From: DATLYF01 sp035575095
GTDB taxonomy: Bacteria; Pseudomonadota; Gammaproteobacteria; Competibacterales; Competibacteraceae
DNA length: 27,727 nucleotides
Direction: 5' to 3'
Assembly (NCBI GenBank): GCA_035575095.1
Contig: DATLYF010000120.1
Span: 1 to 27,727 of the forward strand
Part shown: one piece after another, positions 7,688-16,313 of the stretch
Layout: each line of letters opens with the position of its first letter
Position numbering within the stretch: the stretch's first letter is position 1
Program-made: the position numbers and the translations under genes
The notes under the pieces: generated by a model
Told to the model about the DNA's origin: nothing
Databases searched by the model: none
What the model saw: only the letters and a program-made list of their open reading frames with translations

Positions 7688-8932
7688 TCAGCGGCTGCCG
7701 CTGCGGCGGCGGCGGCCATGTTCACCGCTTTCGCTGCGGCGCGGGGCGCGCTTGGGCGGCTTGGGATCGACTAGGAGGTCGTCGGTGACCGGCTCGGTGG
7801 GAATCTTCTGGCCGATGAAGTCCTCAATGTCCGGCAGCGAGTAGACGTAGGCCTCGCAGGCCAGGCTGATGGCGTCGCCGCTGGCGCCGATGCGGGCGGT
7901 GCGACCGATGCGGTGGACATAGTCCTCCGGGTCCTGGGGCAGGTCGTAGTTGATGACGTGGGTGACGTCGGGGATGTGCAGGCCGCGCGCCGCCACGTCG
8001 GTGGCCACCAGGATCGGCAGCTCGCCCTTCTGGAACTTCTCCAGCAGGCGCTCGCGCTTGTTCTGCGGAATGTCGCCGGACAGCACTGCTGCTTCGTGAT
8101 CGTTGCCGGCCAGGTATTCAGCGACTCGGTCGGCGGTGCGCTTGGTGTTGACGAAGACGATGCTGCGGTGCGGCTGGTGCTTGTGCAGCAGACCGAGCAG
8201 CAGTTTGATCTTGTCGTTCTCAGCGACGTGGTACAGGCACTGCCGCACCTTGTCGGCGGTGACTTGTTCCGGCTCGATCTTCACCACCCGCGGATTGTTC
8301 ATGTGCTCGTAGGCCAGCTCCATAACGCGGTGGGAGAGGGTGGCGGAGAATAGGAAGTTGAGCCGCTGGGTGGGCGGCGGCATCTTGCGCAGCAGGTAGC
8401 GGATGTCGGAGATGAAGCCGAGGTCGAACATGCGGTCGGCCTCGTCCAGCACCACCACCTCGATGTTCTTGAGGCTGAACACACCTTGCTTGTAGTAGTC
8501 GATGATTCGCCCCGGGGTGCCGATGATCATGTCCACCCCTTCCTCCAGCGTGCGGCGCTGGCTCTCGTAGCCGGTACCGCCGTAAACCACGGCGAACTTG
8601 AGGCCGGTGTAGCGGCCGAGCAGCTCGGCGTCGCGATGGATCTGGATGGCCAGCTCACGGGTAGGGGCGAGGATGATGGCCCAAGGGCCGACCTTGTCCT
8701 CCTCCACCGGGGTCTCCATCAGGTAGTGCAGGGTGGCGAGCAGAAAGGCGGCGGTCTTGCCGGTGCCAGTCTGAGCCTGACCGGCGAGATCGATGCCCTG
8801 CATAGCCAGCGGCAGGGTTTCGGCTTGGATCGGAGTGCAGTGGGTGAAACCGGCGTCTTCCAGACTCTCCAGCAGGGCGTCGTTGAGACCCAGGGAGGCG
8901 AAGGTGACTGAGGTGAGATGATGTTTTTCCAT
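7688..8932 (-). CDS. rhlB: DEAD-box ATP-dependent RNA helicase RhlB
   Basis: RNA helicase that in E. coli unwinds structured RNA for the RNase E degradosome. The 414 residues follow E. coli RhlB closely: CTPIQA (Q motif), AQTGTGKT (53-60), PTRELA, GTPGR, DEAD (163-166), SAT (196-198), VATDVAARGLHIP and HRIGRTAR, then a basic Arg/Ser-rich tail. The open frame continues upstream to 9553 across trxA, but homology starts at MEKHHLTSVTF, so ATG 8932 was chosen. Divergent from trxA and rho, the same neighbourhood as in E. coli, which supports RhlB rather than RhlE or SrmB. Its end is 33 bases from the convergent lipase gene. Confidence 0.94.
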   Translation of the reverse strand: MEKHHLTSVTFASLGLNDALLESLEDAGFTHCTPIQAETLPLAMQGIDLAGQAQTGTGKTAAFLLATLHYLMETPVEEDKVGPWAIILAPTRELAIQIHRDAELLGRYTGLKFAVVYGGTGYESQRRTLEEGVDMIIGTPGRIIDYYKQGVFSLKNIEVVVLDEADRMFDLGFISDIRYLLRKMPPPTQRLNFLFSATLSHRVMELAYEHMNNPRVVKIEPEQVTADKVRQCLYHVAENDKIKLLLGLLHKHQPHRSIVFVNTKRTADRVAEYLAGNDHEAAVLSGDIPQNKRERLLEKFQKGELPILVATDVAARGLHIPDVTHVINYDLPQDPEDYVHRIGRTARIGASGDAISLACEAYVYSLPDIEDFIGQKIPTEPVTDDLLVDPKPPKRAPRRSESGEHGRRRRSGSR

Positions 8933-9175
8933 CGAGGTTTTACGGTATCCTGGGGGTTGCGGGAGTTGCAATGCCGTCTGGTTTGGGCTGAAATGGATCG
9001 TATATTTTAACCCGTGGCTGGATTTTGCCATACCGACGTCGGCAAAGCCCGCGCACTGTTCGGTTGGCGGCATGCTGACCGCCAACCCCCGGCTCGCAGT
9101 GTCGCGACAGTCCGATGAGTTAGCCTGGCGTTTCCCGTCTGCCGACACCCCCAATCCCTGCTGGAGGCGAATGCC
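8933..9175. promoter_or_regulatory. Divergent rhlB/trxA control region with three palindromes
   Basis: 243 bases between the two start codons. Visible elements are an AT-rich patch with TATATT at 9001-9006, a possible -10 box; the 10-bp palindrome CCGACGTCGG at 9033-9042; an inverted repeat GGTTGGCGG / CCGCCAACC (9062-9070 and 9079-9087, loop 8); and the 10-bp palindrome TGTCGCGACA at 9100-9109. If trxA starts near the AT patch, the last two lie in its leader RNA. I could not place a convincing -35 box on either strand. Confidence 0.4.
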
Positions 9176-9502
9176 GTGAGTGACCGTATCGTGCACGTGA
9201 CCGATGACACCTTCGAGGCCGAGGTGCTGAATTCCGAGCAGCCGGTGCTGGTGGATTACTGGGCCGAGTGGTGTGGGCCCTGCAAGATGATCGCTCCGAT
9301 CCTGGATGAAGTGGCCGAGGAGTACGCCGGCCGTCTCAAAGTGGCCAAGCTCAACATCGACGACAACCCGGCTACCCCACCCAAGTACGGTATCCGCGGC
9401 ATTCCTACCCTGATGCTGTTCCGCAACGGTAATGTCGAGGCGACTAAGGTGGGGGCCTTGTCCAAATCCCAGCTGGCCGCTTTCATCGACAGCAATCTGT
9501 AA
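9176..9502 (+). CDS. trxA: Thioredoxin 1
   Basis: Small cytosolic dithiol-disulfide oxidoreductase, electron donor to ribonucleotide reductase, PAPS reductase and others. The 108 residues are nearly collinear with E. coli TrxA: MSDRIVHVTDDTFE, active site WCGPCK, AKLNIDDNP, YGIRGIPT with the cis-proline, and KVGALSKSQL. The start is GTG at 9176 with GGAGG 8 bases upstream; the nearby ATG at 9171 is out of frame. It lies between rhlB (divergent) and rho, the conserved enteric order. Confidence 0.97.
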   Translation: MSDRIVHVTDDTFEAEVLNSEQPVLVDYWAEWCGPCKMIAPILDEVAEEYAGRLKVAKLNIDDNPATPPKYGIRGIPTLMLFRNGNVEATKVGALSKSQLAAFIDSNL

Positions 9503-9516
9503 GGCCATCGCCGCTT

Positions 9517-9542
9517 CCGGCGTCCGCAGATGTGGACGCCGG
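9517..9542 (+). terminator. Hairpin after trxA, possible terminator or rho leader structure
   Basis: A perfect 9-bp stem CCGGCGTCC / GGACGCCGG with an 8-base loop begins 15 bases after the trxA stop. No U-run follows immediately (the nearest, AATTTT, is about 15 bases on), so it may be a weak terminator, an mRNA-end stabiliser or part of the rho leader. AAGGCC near the trxA stop could alternatively pair with GGCCTT just after the stem. Confidence 0.45.
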
Positions 9543-9560
9543 CCTTGAAGCATGCTAATT

Positions 9561-9594
9561 TTGTACTGATTATTCTAAAATAATATTTGTACTG
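9561..9594 (+). promoter_or_regulatory. AT-rich element upstream of rho with direct and inverted repeats
   Basis: An AT-rich island in a GC-rich surround, about 100 bases before rho. It contains two copies of TTGTACTG (9561-9568 and 9587-9594, 26 bases apart) flanking an inverted repeat ATTATT-CTAA-AATAAT (9569-9584). Probably the rho promoter and/or an operator; exact -35 and -10 boxes cannot be fixed. In E. coli rho is autoregulated through its leader, and the 190-base leader space here would allow this. Confidence 0.45.
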
Positions 9595-9692
9595 CCTTCG
9601 CCGCCAGACGGCACTTCCGTCACCAACCATCCATTCCGCTTCTCCCAAGGCCGCCTTCTGGCAGCCCTGTTTCATTCCGAAAAGTTGCCTAC

Positions 9693-10949
<1,257 letters not shown>

Positions 10950-10962
10950 GCGCTGGTATTTA

Positions 10963-10983
10963 CCCTCCCCCCGAGGGGGAGGG
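10963..10983. terminator. GC-rich hairpin between rho and the convergent liv operon
   Basis: CCCTCCCCC and GGGGGAGGG form a perfect 9-bp stem with a 3-base loop, 13 bases after the rho stop and 9 bases beyond the end of livF. Neither strand has a U-run after the stem. Position between convergent genes suggests a shared transcript end or 3'-end protection. Confidence 0.5.
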
Positions 10984-10992
10984 CGCTCGTCC

Positions 10993-12321
10993 TCAAATCC
11001 CCAGATACGCCGCCTTCACCCGCTCGTTGGCGAGCAACGCCGGGCCGCGGTCGCTGAGCACGGTGGCGCCGGTTTCGATGACGTAGCCGGTGTCGGCGAT
11101 GGACAGCGCAGCGTGGGCATTCTGCTCCACCAGGAAGATGGTCATGCCCTGTCTCTTCAGCTCCCGTACCACGCTGAAGATCTCCTCCACCAGCAGCGGC
11201 GCCAAGCCCATGCTGGGCTCATCCAGCAGCAGCAGGCGCGGCCGGCCCATCAGCGCCCGGCCCATGGCCAGCATCTGCTGCTGGCCACCGGACAGGGTGC
11301 CGGCGGGCAGGCGGCGCTTCTCGCGCAGGATGGGAAAGAGATCATAGATGCGTTCCAGGTCCTCGGCCATGCCGGCCTTGGCCTTGGCCCGGCTGTAGGC
11401 GCCCAGGCGCAAGTTGTCCTCCACCGATAGCGGCCCGAAGACCTGCCGACCCTCCGGGCTCTGGGTGATACCGAGTCGCACCCGCAGGTCGGCGCGCAGG
11501 CGGGTGATGTCCTGGCCCTGGAACAGGATACGCCCGCCGGAGGCCGGCTGCAGCCCGGAGATGGTGCGCAGCAGGGTGGTCTTGCCGGCGCCGTTGGCGC
11601 CCACCAGGGCCACCAGCTCGCCTTGCCGCACCCGCAAACTGATGCCGCGCAAGGCCTGGATGCGACCGTAGTGGCTGGTGAGGTCTTCTACTTCCAGCAG
11701 CGGTGCGCCGACGGCGGGCGCCGGTGCGTGTACCACCACCCGCGCCTGTCCGCCCAGACCATGGGGTGTCGGTGCGAGATGGGCGATGCGCCGGCGCAGT
11801 TCGCGGAACTCGGCCTGGCTCTCCTCGCCGAACAGCGGATCGCGGTTGTCGGCGAAGGCGCGGTTGATCTCCAGCCAGTCCACTTCGGTCAGGCGCTCCC
11901 GCGCCAGGGGCATGAGCTGCCCTTCCTCCTTGTTGATGTGGCCACGCTCCATCTCGATGTAATCGCGCAGCCGCGCGCAGAAACGCTCGCGGCCGTGGGG
12001 GTGATGGCGCAGCACATGCTCCAGGTCCAGGCGCAGCTCGTCCATCAGCTCGGCGCCGCGCCGGTGCTCGGCCTGCAGCTCGTCGATCAGGACCGCCGCA
12101 GCGGGATCGCGGCGGCGCAGGATGGCGAACAGGAAGTCATCCTCCTTGGGGTGGTGCATGCGATCGGCGTAGGAGGATAGGTAATCGAAGATCAGAGTGA
12201 ACAGCTCGCTGTGCGGCGGGGCGGCGGTCTCCTCCAGCTCGGCACGCAGGCTGTCGAGCAGGCTGAGCACTCGCCACATACTGCCGTGTTCGGCGTTGAT
12301 GATGCGCAGGGCGTCGGTCAT
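10993..12321 (-). CDS. Hemerythrin-like domain fused to a LivF-type ABC transporter ATPase
   Basis: One uninterrupted 442-residue frame with two complete domains. Residues 1 to about 185 are a hemerythrin/HHE four-helix bundle with ligand pattern H12, H56-x3-E60, H86, H128-x3-E132 (four His and two Glu, as in YtfE-type di-iron proteins), including the INRAFADNRDPLFG tail seen in stand-alone members. A linker rich in Ala, Pro and Val (about 188-207) follows. Residues 208-442 are a full LivF ATPase: Walker A GANGAGKT (241-248), LSGGQ (343-347), LLLLDEP (363-369) and the LVEQNAH switch. It starts one base after the livG stop, so it is translationally coupled. It should energise the LivHM permease with LivG. 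The di-iron domain could sense oxygen, NO or redox state (inference). GTG codons near residues 196-197, with a GGACAGG just upstream, might allow a separate LivF product. Confidence 0.9.
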   Translation of the reverse strand: MTDALRIINAEHGSMWRVLSLLDSLRAELEETAAPPHSELFTLIFDYLSSYADRMHHPKEDDFLFAILRRRDPAAAVLIDELQAEHRRGAELMDELRLDLEHVLRHHPHGRERFCARLRDYIEMERGHINKEEGQLMPLARERLTEVDWLEINRAFADNRDPLFGEESQAEFRELRRRIAHLAPTPHGLGGQARVVVHAPAPAVGAPLLEVEDLTSHYGRIQALRGISLRVRQGELVALVGANGAGKTTLLRTISGLQPASGGRILFQGQDITRLRADLRVRLGITQSPEGRQVFGPLSVEDNLRLGAYSRAKAKAGMAEDLERIYDLFPILREKRRLPAGTLSGGQQQMLAMGRALMGRPRLLLLDEPSMGLAPLLVEEIFSVVRELKRQGMTIFLVEQNAHAALSIADTGYVIETGATVLSDRGPALLANERVKAAYLGI

Positions 12322-12322
12322 C

Positions 12323-13084
12323 TCAGGCGGCTCCCAGGTAGGCGGCGATGACGTCGGGGTTGGCCCGGATCTCGGCCGGCGTGCCCTCGGCCAGCTTCTT
12401 GCCGTAGTCCAGCACCAGGATGTGGCTGGAGATGTGCATCACCAGCTTCATGTCGTGCTCCACCAGCACCACCGTCACCCCGGACTCGGCGACCTTCTGG
12501 ATCAGTTCGTCGATCTCGGCAGTCTCTTTGGGATTGAGACCGGCAGCCGGCTCGTCCAGCAGCAGCAATCGGGGCTCGGCGGCCAGCGCCCGGGCAATCT
12601 CCAGGCGCTTGAGCGCCCCGTAGGGCATGCTGCTGGCGTCGGCGTCGATGTAGCGGCCGATGCCGGCGAACTCCATCAACTGCGCCGCCTGCTCCCGGCA
12701 TTTGCGATCGCCGCGGGTGATGGAAGGCCACCGCAGCAGAGCCTTGAGGAAGCTGCGCTCCAGGTGCAGATGGCGCCCCACCATGACATTCTCCAGCGCC
12801 GTCATGTTCATGCAGATCTGCAGGTTCTGGAAAGTGCGACTCATGCCCTTGCGTGCCAGCCGGTACGGCGGCTGGCCGGTGATGTCCTCGCCATCCAGGT
12901 AGATGGCGCCGCTGGTCGGGGTGTAGACGCCGGTGATGAGGTTGAACAGAGTGGTCTTGCCGGCGCCGTTGGGGCCAATCACCGAGTGGATGCTGCCCTT
13001 TTTGATGCGGAAGTTGAGGTCCTGCACGGCGTGCACGCCGCCGAAGGACTTGCTCAGGTGTTCCACGCGCAGGATGTCGCTCAT
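12323..13084 (-). CDS. livG: LivG-type branched-chain/aromatic ABC transporter ATPase
   Basis: ATPase subunit of the importer, paired with the LivF fusion. The 253 residues contain Walker A GPNGAGKT (37-44), SRTFQNLQ (81-88), a LivG-style degenerate signature MPYGALKRLEIARAL in place of LSGGQ (about 152-166), Walker B LLLLDEP (172-178) and LVEHDMKLVM. It ends TPAEIRANPDVIAAYLGAA, typical of LivG. The open frame extends upstream into livM, but ATG 13084 overlaps the livM stop as ATGA, which fixes the start. A normal LivG without an extra domain, unlike its partner LivF. Confidence 0.93.
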   Translation of the reverse strand: MSDILRVEHLSKSFGGVHAVQDLNFRIKKGSIHSVIGPNGAGKTTLFNLITGVYTPTSGAIYLDGEDITGQPPYRLARKGMSRTFQNLQICMNMTALENVMVGRHLHLERSFLKALLRWPSITRGDRKCREQAAQLMEFAGIGRYIDADASSMPYGALKRLEIARALAAEPRLLLLDEPAAGLNPKETAEIDELIQKVAESGVTVVLVEHDMKLVMHISSHILVLDYGKKLAEGTPAEIRANPDVIAAYLGAA

Positions 13085-14022
13085 CGCGTCCCCCTCCGCA
13101 GCAGCCCCTGCAGGGTGGGCACCAGGCCTCGGGGCAAGAAGATCATGGTGCCCATGAGGATGGCACCGAATACCACCATCTCCCACTCATCGAAGCCGGT
13201 GAGCAGTTGCGGCAGCAGTGTGATGATCACCGCCCCGATCACCGCCCCGTAGGTGGAGGCCATGCCGCCCACCACCACCATCACCACGAACTCGATGGAG
13301 TGGAAGAAGCCGGCCTTGTCCGGGGTCAGGTATTCGGTGTAGTGGGCCGCCAGGCTGCCCGCCAAGGCGGCAAACACCGCCGAGACTACAAAGATCAGCA
13401 CCTTGTAGCCAGTGGTGTCGATACCGGCCACCTGGGCTGCCACCTCGGAGCCGTGCACTGCGCGTAGCGCCCGGCCCACCGGTGAATCGATCAGGTTGAG
13501 CGACAGCCACACGGCGAGCAGCAACAGAATGCCGAACAGCCAGTACCAGGTCTGCGCGCCGGTCACGCTCCAGCCGAGGAGGGTGAACGGCGGCACCACC
13601 ATGCCGTCGGGACCGCCGGTGAGCTCGGCCTCGTTGGTGATGACGATACTGATGATGATACCGAAGCCGAGGGTGGCCATGGCCAAATAGTGCCCCTTGA
13701 GGCGCAGGATCGGCCGGGCGATGAGGAAGGCTAGCGCCGCCACCGCCAGCACCCCGGCGAGCAGAGCGAGCAGCGGCGGCCAGCCGTAGACGGCAGTGAG
13801 GATGGCCGAGCCGTAGGCGCCCAGGCCGAAGAAGCCGGCGTGGCCCAGGCTGATCTGGCCGGCGTAGCCGATCAGCAGGTTGAGGCCGACCACCACGGTG
13901 GCGTTGATGGCGATCTGGATGGCCACGTCGTAGTGGTAGTTGTTGGCGAGGAACAGGGGCAGCACGGCGATGCTGGCGGCCAGCAGCACCAGTCCGCCCC
14001 AGCGGGATTGCAGCCAGGTCAT
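13081..14022 (-). CDS. livM: LivM-type ABC transporter permease
   Basis: Inner-membrane permease subunit, partner of LivH. The 313 residues begin MTWLQSRWGG and include the LivM hallmarks LIGYAGQISLGHAGFFGLGAYG (about residues 50-71) and GHYLAMATLGFG, the cytoplasmic SPVGRALRAVHGSEVAAQVAGI loop that docks the ATPase, and VVVGGMASTYGAVIGA. About eight to ten membrane helices are expected. ATG 14022 overlaps the livH stop by one base; the frame is open further upstream, but that part is a livH shadow. The stop overlaps the livG start (ATGA). Confidence 0.93.
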   Translation of the reverse strand: MTWLQSRWGGLVLLAASIAVLPLFLANNYHYDVAIQIAINATVVVGLNLLIGYAGQISLGHAGFFGLGAYGSAILTAVYGWPPLLALLAGVLAVAALAFLIARPILRLKGHYLAMATLGFGIIISIVITNEAELTGGPDGMVVPPFTLLGWSVTGAQTWYWLFGILLLLAVWLSLNLIDSPVGRALRAVHGSEVAAQVAGIDTTGYKVLIFVVSAVFAALAGSLAAHYTEYLTPDKAGFFHSIEFVVMVVVGGMASTYGAVIGAVIITLLPQLLTGFDEWEMVVFGAILMGTMIFLPRGLVPTLQGLLRRGTR

Positions 14023-14897
14023 CACACGCGCTCCGTACCGCGGGCGCCGAACAGACCGTTCGGCAGGAAGAACAGCACCAGCAGGATGAGTACGAAGGGC
14101 ATGGCGTCCTTGTACTCCGAGGACAGATAGCCGGCAGTCATGGCCTCGGCCACACCTAGCAGCAGGCCGCCGACGACGGCACCGACGCCGCTGCCCAGGC
14201 CGCCCAGCACGGCGGCGACGAAGCCCTTGAGGCCGAGCATGATGCCGATCTCGTAGTTGGTGGTGGTGATCGGCGCGATGAGGATGCCGGCGATCGCGCC
14301 CAAGCCGGCCGACAGGCCGAAGCTCAAGAGCAGCACGAAGCGGGTGTTGACGCCAACCAGCTGCGCCGCGCCGGGGTTGTAGGCGGTGGCCAGGATGGCC
14401 TTGCCCAGCAGGGTGCGGTTGAAGAACCAGGCCAGCGCCGCCACGATCAGCCCGCTCACCCCCAGCACCCACAGGCTCTGCGGCAGGATGGTGGCGCCGC
14501 CGACGGCGATCGGTGAATCGCCGGAAAACGGCGGCAGGGCGTGGATCTGCTTGTCCCAGATCACTTGGGCCAGGCCGCGCAACAGGATGGAGGCGCCGAT
14601 GGTGATGATGATGATAGTCACTACCTGGGCGTTGCGCGCCGGCTCCACGGCGAACTTCTCCAGGGCGAGACCGACCAGCACGGTGCCGGCCACCGCCAGC
14701 GGAATGGCAACCGGCAGCGGCAGACCGGCCTTGAGCAGAAACACAGTGCTCATACCGCCGATCATGATGAACTCGCCCTGGGCGAAGTTGATCACGTGGC
14801 TAGCGTTGTAGATCAGGGTAAAACCCAGGGCCACCAGGGCGTAGGTCGCCCCGATGGTGATCCCGGAGAACAGAAACTGCAGGAACTCGGCGAACAT
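14022..14897 (-). CDS. livH: LivH-type ABC transporter permease
   Basis: Second permease subunit. The 291 residues open MFAEFLQFLFSGITIGATYALVALGFTLIYNASHVINFAQGEF, the standard LivH N-terminus with the family NFAQGE motif. The ATPase-docking loop is LLGKAILATAYNPGAAQLVGVN, and LGLKGFVAAVLGGLGSGVGAVVGG lies near the C-terminus. Strongly hydrophobic, about eight helices. It follows livK after 95 bases that include a hairpin and is coupled to livM by a one-base overlap. Confidence 0.94.
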   Translation of the reverse strand: MFAEFLQFLFSGITIGATYALVALGFTLIYNASHVINFAQGEFIMIGGMSTVFLLKAGLPLPVAIPLAVAGTVLVGLALEKFAVEPARNAQVVTIIIITIGASILLRGLAQVIWDKQIHALPPFSGDSPIAVGGATILPQSLWVLGVSGLIVAALAWFFNRTLLGKAILATAYNPGAAQLVGVNTRFVLLLSFGLSAGLGAIAGILIAPITTTNYEIGIMLGLKGFVAAVLGGLGSGVGAVVGGLLLGVAEAMTAGYLSSEYKDAMPFVLILLVLFFLPNGLFGARGTERV

Positions 14898-14969
14898 GGC
14901 CTATTACTCCGGCAAGGCCGCCCCCGCCACGCAGACGGGGTCGGCTGCGGTTACAGCGTCATACTGCTG

Positions 14970-14990
14970 CCGGCGGTCGTGGACCGGCGG
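14970..14990 (-). other. Intercistronic hairpin between livK and livH
   Basis: CCGGCGGTC and GACCGGCGG pair over 9 positions with one mismatch and a 3-base loop, directly after the livK stop on the transcribed strand. There is no U-run. Such structures commonly protect the 3' end of the binding-protein message, giving more LivK than permease; this role is inferred from position. Confidence 0.4.
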
Positions 14991-14992
14991 CG

Positions 14993-16147
14993 TCAGGGGA
15001 GCAGACTCCAGTTGCCGCCCTTGATCTCCAGCATGCGAAAGGCGCTGAGATCGAGCCCCATGTGATCGGTGGGGGACATGTTGACCACGCCGCCGGTACC
15101 GATATAGCCGCGGGTATTCTCCAGGGCGTCGCGTACCTTGGCCTTGTCGGTGGAGCCGGCGCGCTTGATGGCGTCGACCGCCAGCATCAGGCCATCGTAG
15201 GCATGGCCGCCGAAGGTCGAGACCTCCTGCTTGAAGGTTTCGCTGTACTCTTTGCTGTACTCCACCACCACCGGCTTCTGCGGGTCGTTATCGGGCAGTT
15301 GCTCGGCCACCAGCAGGGCGGCGGCCGGCAGGCGCACGCCCTCGGCAGCCTCGCCGGCGAGCTCGATGAAGCTCTTGGAGGCCACGCCGTGGGACTGGTA
15401 GAAGGGCAGGTTGATGCCGAGCTGCCTGTAGTTCTTGGTGACGATGGCCGGACCCTGGCCGAAGTCGAAGTTGAGCACCGCCTGCACGCCGGGGGTGTTC
15501 TTGATCTTGGTGAGCTGGGCGGTCATGTCGGTGTCCTTGGGCCCGTAGGTCTCGTCGGCGACGATCTCGATGCCCCACTTGGGCGCCACCGCCAGGGACT
15601 GCTCGCGGCCCGAGGCACCGAAGCCGCCGGTACCGGAGATCAGGCCGATCTTGGTGATGCCGCGCTTCTTCATGTCCTCGAAGATCTTCTCGGCCGCCAT
15701 CTTATCGGTGTGCGGAGTCTTGAACACCCATTTCTTTACCGGGTCGACGATGACTACCGCACCGGCCAGGGAGATGAACGGGGTCTCCGCCTGCTCGACC
15801 AGAGGCACCGCCGCCATGGTGGTGCCGGTGGTGGTGCCGCCGACGATCAGGTCCACCTTGTCGGACTCCAGCAGGCGCTTGACGAAAGTGCGCGCCTTGG
15901 CGGCGTCCCCAGCGTCATCATAGTGCACCAGCTCCAGCGGCCGGCCGAGCACGCCGCCCTGATCGTTGATCTTCTTGATATAGTGCTGCAGGGTCTTGAG
16001 CTCGGGATCGCCGAGGAAGGCGGCCGGACCGGTGACCGACAGGAAGGCGCCGATCTTGATCGGTTCGGCCGCTTGGGCGGTGCCGGCGAAGACGCCGAGG
16101 GCGACGGACGCGGCCAGCAGACCGCGACGCAGTGTCTTGTTGAGCAT
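14993..16147 (-). CDS. livK: Periplasmic substrate-binding protein of the LivK family
   Basis: Captures the substrate in the periplasm for the LivHMGF importer. The 384-residue precursor has a clear signal peptide (MLNKTLRRGLLAASVALGVF, cleavage likely after GTAQA, about residue 26), then the type I periplasmic fold starting IKIGAFLSVTGPAAFLGDPE, VGGTTTGTTMAA, and GGHAYDGLMLAVDAI near the end. The ligand loop near GPAAFLGDPE differs from the GPVAQYGD-type loop of E. coli leucine-binding proteins, so the ligand need not be a branched-chain amino acid. Start ATG 16147 has GGAG about 10 bases upstream; the longer frame to 16264 lacks a signal sequence. First gene of the operon. Confidence 0.93.
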   Translation of the reverse strand: MLNKTLRRGLLAASVALGVFAGTAQAAEPIKIGAFLSVTGPAAFLGDPELKTLQHYIKKINDQGGVLGRPLELVHYDDAGDAAKARTFVKRLLESDKVDLIVGGTTTGTTMAAVPLVEQAETPFISLAGAVVIVDPVKKWVFKTPHTDKMAAEKIFEDMKKRGITKIGLISGTGGFGASGREQSLAVAPKWGIEIVADETYGPKDTDMTAQLTKIKNTPGVQAVLNFDFGQGPAIVTKNYRQLGINLPFYQSHGVASKSFIELAGEAAEGVRLPAAALLVAEQLPDNDPQKPVVVEYSKEYSETFKQEVSTFGGHAYDGLMLAVDAIKRAGSTDKAKVRDALENTRGYIGTGGVVNMSPTDHMGLDLSAFRMLEIKGGNWSLLP

Positions 16148-16265
16148 GTCGTTTTTCTCCACTGTGGTGGTTGGGGACTGCTGCCACCGGACGCACCAGA
16201 ACGACTCCCGCCTTTGCCCCTCCCTGGAGAGTGCAGATCCCGCTCCGGTGTCGTCGGCAGGCAAT

Positions 16266-16285
16266 TTAGTTTCTCTTGAAACTAA
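16266..16285. promoter_or_regulatory. Perfect 8-4-8 palindromic operator candidate at the livK start site
   Basis: TTAGTTTC-TCTT-GAAACTAA, perfect over both 8-base arms. It overlaps the inner edge of the predicted livK -10 box and covers the expected transcription start (about 16277), the classic position for a repressor. The binding protein is unknown; the divergent PaaX homologue is the obvious candidate, though the sequence differs from the E. coli PaaX site as I remember it. Confidence 0.6.
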
Positions 16286-16313
16286 TCTATGAAGCCCTGG
16301 TCTCCGCTGTCAA
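16284..16313 (-). promoter_or_regulatory. Predicted sigma-70 promoter of the liv operon
   Basis: On the minus strand TTGACA (16313-16308, perfect consensus) and TAGATT (16289-16284, 4 of 6) are separated by 18 bases. This gives a start near 16277 and a leader of about 130 bases to the livK ATG. Confidence 0.6.

Noticed and set aside
15062..16279. 405-codon open frame on the plus strand across livK
   Set aside because: Antisense shadow of livK: rich in Gly, Leu, Asp and His in the way of reversed high-GC codons, no recognisable domain, and livK has a signal peptide and family match.
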